Shown here piece after piece: positions 60,702 to 64,000 of a stretch of 64,000 nt of DNA (its first letter is position 1; each line of letters starts with the position of its first letter). The notes under the pieces were generated by a model. That model ran no database searches. It was not told the DNA's origin and saw only the letters and a program-made list of their open reading frames with translations. Source of the stretch: Hydractinia symbiolongicarpus (lineage: Eukaryota; Cnidaria; Hydrozoa; Anthoathecata; Hydractiniidae); contig NC_079885.1 in assembly GCF_029227915.1 (NCBI RefSeq), positions 21,825,001-21,889,000 on the forward strand, written 5' to 3'. The translations under genes were made by a program, and so were the position numbers.

Positions 60702-62545
60702 CAGGGGCGGATCCAGACTTTTTCAAGACTTAGTCAAAATATTGCTGCTGCGCAGCAATATTTGGACTAAGCCTGAATTTAGCAGCTGGGGGTCCTGGGG
60801 GGCGCTGTAAGCCCCCCAGGTGGGGTATGGGGCGAAGCCCCAGAAACTTTCGCTAATTTAAGCTTTGCGGGTACAAAAATTGCCAAAATTTGTCTTCCGA
60901 TTTATCTAGTTATTAATAAAATTGACGAAAAGAAACGCTAAGCTATAAGAAAATCTCCTAAGAACATTTTTTATAAGAATAAACTCTCTGTCTTACACGT
61001 CTTATTTTAGATAGATAAAAGCACTAAAATTAACAGGGATTAACTACAATAAAGTGAGACAATTGTGAATATATTTTAATATTTATAAACTCTTGCTGTT
61101 TCTGCCAATATCAGGCTTCATCAGCATGACTAGGTGAATCAAATGATCACACCAGCCATGGACAGCAACAAAAAACACAATCATAACAAAAACAAAAGAA
61201 TATGGAAATATCAGGATAATGAAGATGAAATGTACATACATGTGATATGATACATACACACCTCAACCCATGTATTTGTTCAGATGTACGGGAACGATAT
61301 AATAATGAGTAGACGGATAAAGTGTGATAAAAAAAGGTATGTTAATTATTTATATACTATATTAGGGACTTACTTAATTACACTTTATTATTTATTTATT
61401 TAGAAGGAATCAGAAAAAGGGAAGGCTGGACCAATTACATGGAAAATGGGGTTATGAAAAGGATAGCCTTCGGTTGCTCATTGCATACCGATCAATAACA
61501 GCATCTATGTTTGGCAGGATTTCCTTATGGATGTACATGAGTGCAATTCCATTTAAACGATCCTGCACCATGGTGCTCCTGGTATAGTCCTTAAGTCTGC
61601 GTAAAGAAGAAAAAGAACGTTCACATTCACAGGATGTGACGGGCAAAGTGGCTAAAATTCTTAATGCTACCTTAATGTTTTCAAAGCCATCAAATTTGAC
61701 AGCTTTTAACGTTTTGATTACATTGTCTGGTAAGCAACGATCATAATCAGACCAATATTGCTGCCATAGCTTTATTTCACCCTCTAGTGCGAGAGGATTT
61801 GGTAAATCATTCCTGTAAAATTCAGCAAATGCTCTGAAATTCTTAATCCATACTTGTTCCCCTATTTGGTTCTCTGACCAGACAAATTTTGATGGAACCA
61901 CATGCAAACCCTTATAAATAGTCAAATTGTTCATGTTGAAACGTTGTCTAAGTCCATTTGACATGTGGCAATAAAAGGAATTGTGATCACACGTTTGTAA
62001 TATTGCGATGGTGAATCTGCAGTAACATTTGAACGTGTTGTTTGTCTGCCACAAGTTTTTTTTTTGTATTCTAGAATATCAACTTTTGAGGCTAAATCAA
62101 TGGCTGATGAATACCATTCATTATGATAATCTATATTGTTTCTTATCGACATTGTTAAGTTTTTTAAAGAATTAATAAGTTCACAACCATCCAAAATATC
62201 TGTTTCAGTCTTTGATTGCAAAAGCTTTGTTACAGGAAGCATTAAATCAAAAATGTGCCTTGTAATAACTAATGCCACAAGATATACAAATGACTTAAGA
62301 GAGAGAAGTAATGGTCCAGCCTTCGATTGGGTGTTAATACCTACTTGTTTATCTAAATTCTGGTCCATCTGTTCCAGAGTTTTGACAATAGCAATATAAA
62401 GCTCTTCAAAGATATGGAGCCCTTCTATTCTAGCAGCCCAACGGGTTTTACAAACATCAATTAATCTTGTACGATTACTTTCTGGACAATATAGCATAAT
62501 GTCATCTTGAAGGATCTTTAAACGAAGAATAAAAGAAACCAAGCC
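60702..62545 (-). mobile_element. hAT transposon, 5'-truncated, frameshifted transposase
   Basis: The left terminus CAGGGGCGGATCCAGACTTT is the end type of ZMYM1-like hAT elements. It is followed by a hairpin (CAAAATATTGCTGC...GCAGCAATATTTGG) and a GC-rich GGCGCTGTAAGCCCCCC segment. On the minus strand 62542-61958 encodes VCKTRWAARIEGLHIFEEL. After a frameshift near 61960, 61452 onward encodes SNGLRQRFNMNN, the hAT dimerisation region LRILATLPVTSCECERSFSS and RLNGIALMYIHKEI. The N-terminal zinc finger region and the other terminus are absent; similarity stops at about 62545. It is non-functional. Confidence 0.87.
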
Positions 62546-62654
62546 AAAAGGCGTGAGTCTTTGACTAATCCTGACGGATGGGAGTTAAAACTATAGCCAA
62601 ACAGGTTATAAGTAACCACGCTGTACGGAACCTAAATTTCCTACGCCGGCTGCG

Positions 62655-63060
62655 TATGGAGTCATGTACTGGACAAAAGTCACGCTATAGAGTGTCGTGT
62701 TGCGTAGTAGAGTGTCGAGGTTCAATATAGATCCCAAGGTCGCGAGGCGTAGTATAGGTGGACGCGAGGCGTAATAGTGAGACGCGTATGTAATAATAGA
62801 GAGACGCGAGGCGTAATAGAAGGACGCGAGGCGTAATAGAGAGACGCAAGGCGTAATAGAGAGACGCGAGGCGTAATAGAAGGACGCGAGGCGTAATAGA
62901 GAGACGCGAGGCGTAATAGAGAGACGCGAGGCGTAATAGAAGGACGCGAGGCGTAATAGAAATACGTGTAAAGTCGGAGCGTAATAAGATGTGTGATGGG
63001 AGGATCCGTGTCAGAGAAAGAACTACGCTTACATACATCTTCACTTTTTTCTTGTCATGA
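62655..63060 (+). repeat. GACGCG minisatellite element
   Basis: About ten 20-bp units (GACGCGAGGCGTAATAGAGA or ...GAAG) run from 62761 to 62960. They lie between flanks that recur, inverted, at 2880-3125: GTCATGTACTGGACAAAAGT and GTGTCGTGTTGCGTAGTAGA on one side, GTGTCAGAGAAAGAACTACG and TTTCTTGTCATGAATACTTT on the other. It is therefore a dispersed element with a variable internal array. Both strands give open frames (LLRLASLYY type) that are repeat artefacts. Confidence 0.85.
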
Positions 63061-63462
63061 ATACTTTAAAAGGAAAAAATGAAAAAAAAAGATTCCATAC
63101 TTGGTGTACAAGGGCTACTAGTTCATCATAACCTCTCGTGTATATTATATGCCTATTAGAGGGGAGTTATGATAAGCAGAATAACAACCTCGATCAGGGC
63201 ATAATACAACTTTTCGACGTTGGGACGGGGAAACAAAAAAGAGCGCGCTCTATAATTAGGCACGGGAAGAACTTATTAAATGACTACTGCTGTGGCTATT
63301 TTTTCGCGTGGTTAGAAGAACTGAAGGAGCTTTATTTTACCTAAGCATAATATCTAGTACGTATATAGTGAACAAAATGTTTGAATTTCTTCTTTGTAAT
63401 GTATCTAATGTAACTAATGTCAAGTTAAGCAATTCAATCAAAAGTTCTGTGAGTGAACTAAT
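63061..63462. other. Non-coding, nothing recognised
   Basis: No exon, RNA gene or known repeat seen between the minisatellite element and the integrase-like fragment. Confidence 0.4.
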
Positions 63463-63690
63463 AGTGGTGTTCATAACAATGTACTTTCTACGACCTGAAC
63501 AGTTCGAAGAAACACTTCGATACCGAAGTTATCGCAATTTGCCATTGGATCGTTAGATCTACAAAATTCCAGGTATAAGTCATTACTTTGAAATGGATGA
63601 TTTATCTCGGGAACCACAATAGCATCGTCACGGGTTTCGATATAATGACTCGGTACACTCCAATCTATACCATATGAATCGCTTCTTAAC
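63463..63690 (-). pseudogene. Integrase-associated C-terminal fragment
   Basis: In one minus-strand frame from about 63690 to a stop at 63463 the text reads YGIDWSVPSHYIETRDDAIV, VPEINHPFQSNDLYLEFC, RSNDPMANCDNFGIEVFL and RTVQVVEST. The pattern GxDWxxP...VPxxxxPL...NPxxxxDNFGIDxY resembles the tail of integrase-core proteins of animal mobile elements. This is recalled, not searched. No integrase catalytic core is in the window. A stop codon (63693) cuts it from the upstream frame. Confidence 0.5.
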
Positions 63691-63693
63691 TAA

Positions 63694-63999
63694 CTAATTA
63701 ACTTCTTCTAACAAAAGGTTGAAATATTCGGTTTTCATTGCCCCACCATCAAGGCCGTCCTCTCCTTTAAACTCAATGATCAATTTTTTGGTCATAACTT
63801 GAGAATTCACAAGGTTCCTTTTGTAAAATCTCAAGGATTCCATCCAAAGATTGTCACGTTCAATTTCCAAAGTGATTGTATCATTTTCTGAAGCAAGAGA
63901 TGTAATTTGATTGAGAATTTCTTTTAAAGACATGTCCTTATCTACACATTTAATTTGCAGCATGTCAGACATATTTTCACTTGCACTTTTCTCACTCAA
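63694..63999 (-). CDS. HECT-like ubiquitin ligase domain, N-terminal part (partial)
   Basis: A 101-codon frame open to the right edge contains ITLEIERDNLWMESLRFYKR and LIIEFKGEDGLDGGAMKTEY plus FNLLLEEV. This is the beginning of a HECT domain (xVxRxxLxxDSL ... LxVxFxGExGxDxGGxxxExF). HECT domains transfer ubiquitin through a Cys near the far C-terminus. Here the frame stops after about 50 residues of the domain, unless GTTAAT at the end acts as a weak splice donor. It may be one exon of a G2E3-like gene or a broken copy carried with the integrase-like tail next to it. Confidence 0.55.
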   Translation of the reverse strand: MSEKSASENMSDMLQIKCVDKDMSLKEILNQITSLASENDTITLEIERDNLWMESLRFYKRNLVNSQVMTKKLIIEFKGEDGLDGGAMKTEYFNLLLEEVN

Positions 64000-64000
64000 A

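Noticed and set aside
62761-62960. Open frames across the GACGCG array
   Set aside because: They arise from a 20-bp repeat and encode only repetitive LLRLASLYY-like text.

Overview
The window is AT-rich, intron-rich animal nuclear DNA, about one third G+C by eye. Metazoan origin is supported by Notch-ligand-type DSL/MNNL exons, a Cys-loop ligand-gated ion channel pair, an animal heme peroxidase and a collagen prolyl 4-hydroxylase. The combination of compact genes, many short dispersed inverted-repeat elements and divergent receptor subunits suggests a cnidarian, perhaps a hydrozoan. That taxonomic guess is an inference, not a proof. All multi-exon models were built by hand from splice consensus, reading phase and family similarity.

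Layout. (1) 284-762, minus: the first two coding exons of a DSL/Notch-ligand-like gene that runs off the left edge. (2) 763-13739: mostly non-coding, with a dead LINE (6483-7385), a tRNA-derived SINE (9281-9575) and several short inverted-repeat elements. (3) 13740-18072, plus: a complete six-exon DSL-type gene (350 aa) without EGF repeats. (4) 18073-25927: no convincing gene; a fold-back element, a (GGGGA)n tract and a perfect hairpin. (5) 25928-31241, plus: a five-exon secreted heme peroxidase (581 aa). (6) 33405-39500 and 41410-46386, minus: two tandem paralogous Cys-loop channel subunits (418 and 419 aa) with matching seven-exon structures. (7) 47520-47980: the 3' end of another LINE-like ORF. 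(8) 50761-54673, minus: a seven-exon UBE2C-type E2 enzyme (180 aa). (9) 54969-56359: a dead PIF/Harbinger transposon, itself hit by a small inverted-repeat element. (10) 57501-59903, minus: a two-exon prolyl 4-hydroxylase alpha subunit (535 aa). (11) 60702-62545: a 5'-truncated, frameshifted hAT element, followed by a minisatellite-bearing repeat. (12) 63463-63999, minus: an integrase-like C-terminal fragment and a HECT-like fragment at the right edge.

The host genes do not form one pathway. Two are paralog sets: the divergent DSL pair and the tandem channel pair, each with conserved intron phases. The commonest repeat is a small element with ends like CAACCTCGTCCCCAGGGC. Seven copies are flanked by 9-bp direct repeats matching at 8 or 9 positions, which points to a Mutator-like non-autonomous transposon. 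Other dispersed families are a ~125-170 bp repeat containing a CCGTGG...CCACGG hairpin, a tRNA-SINE, and a GACGCG-minisatellite element present near both ends of the window.
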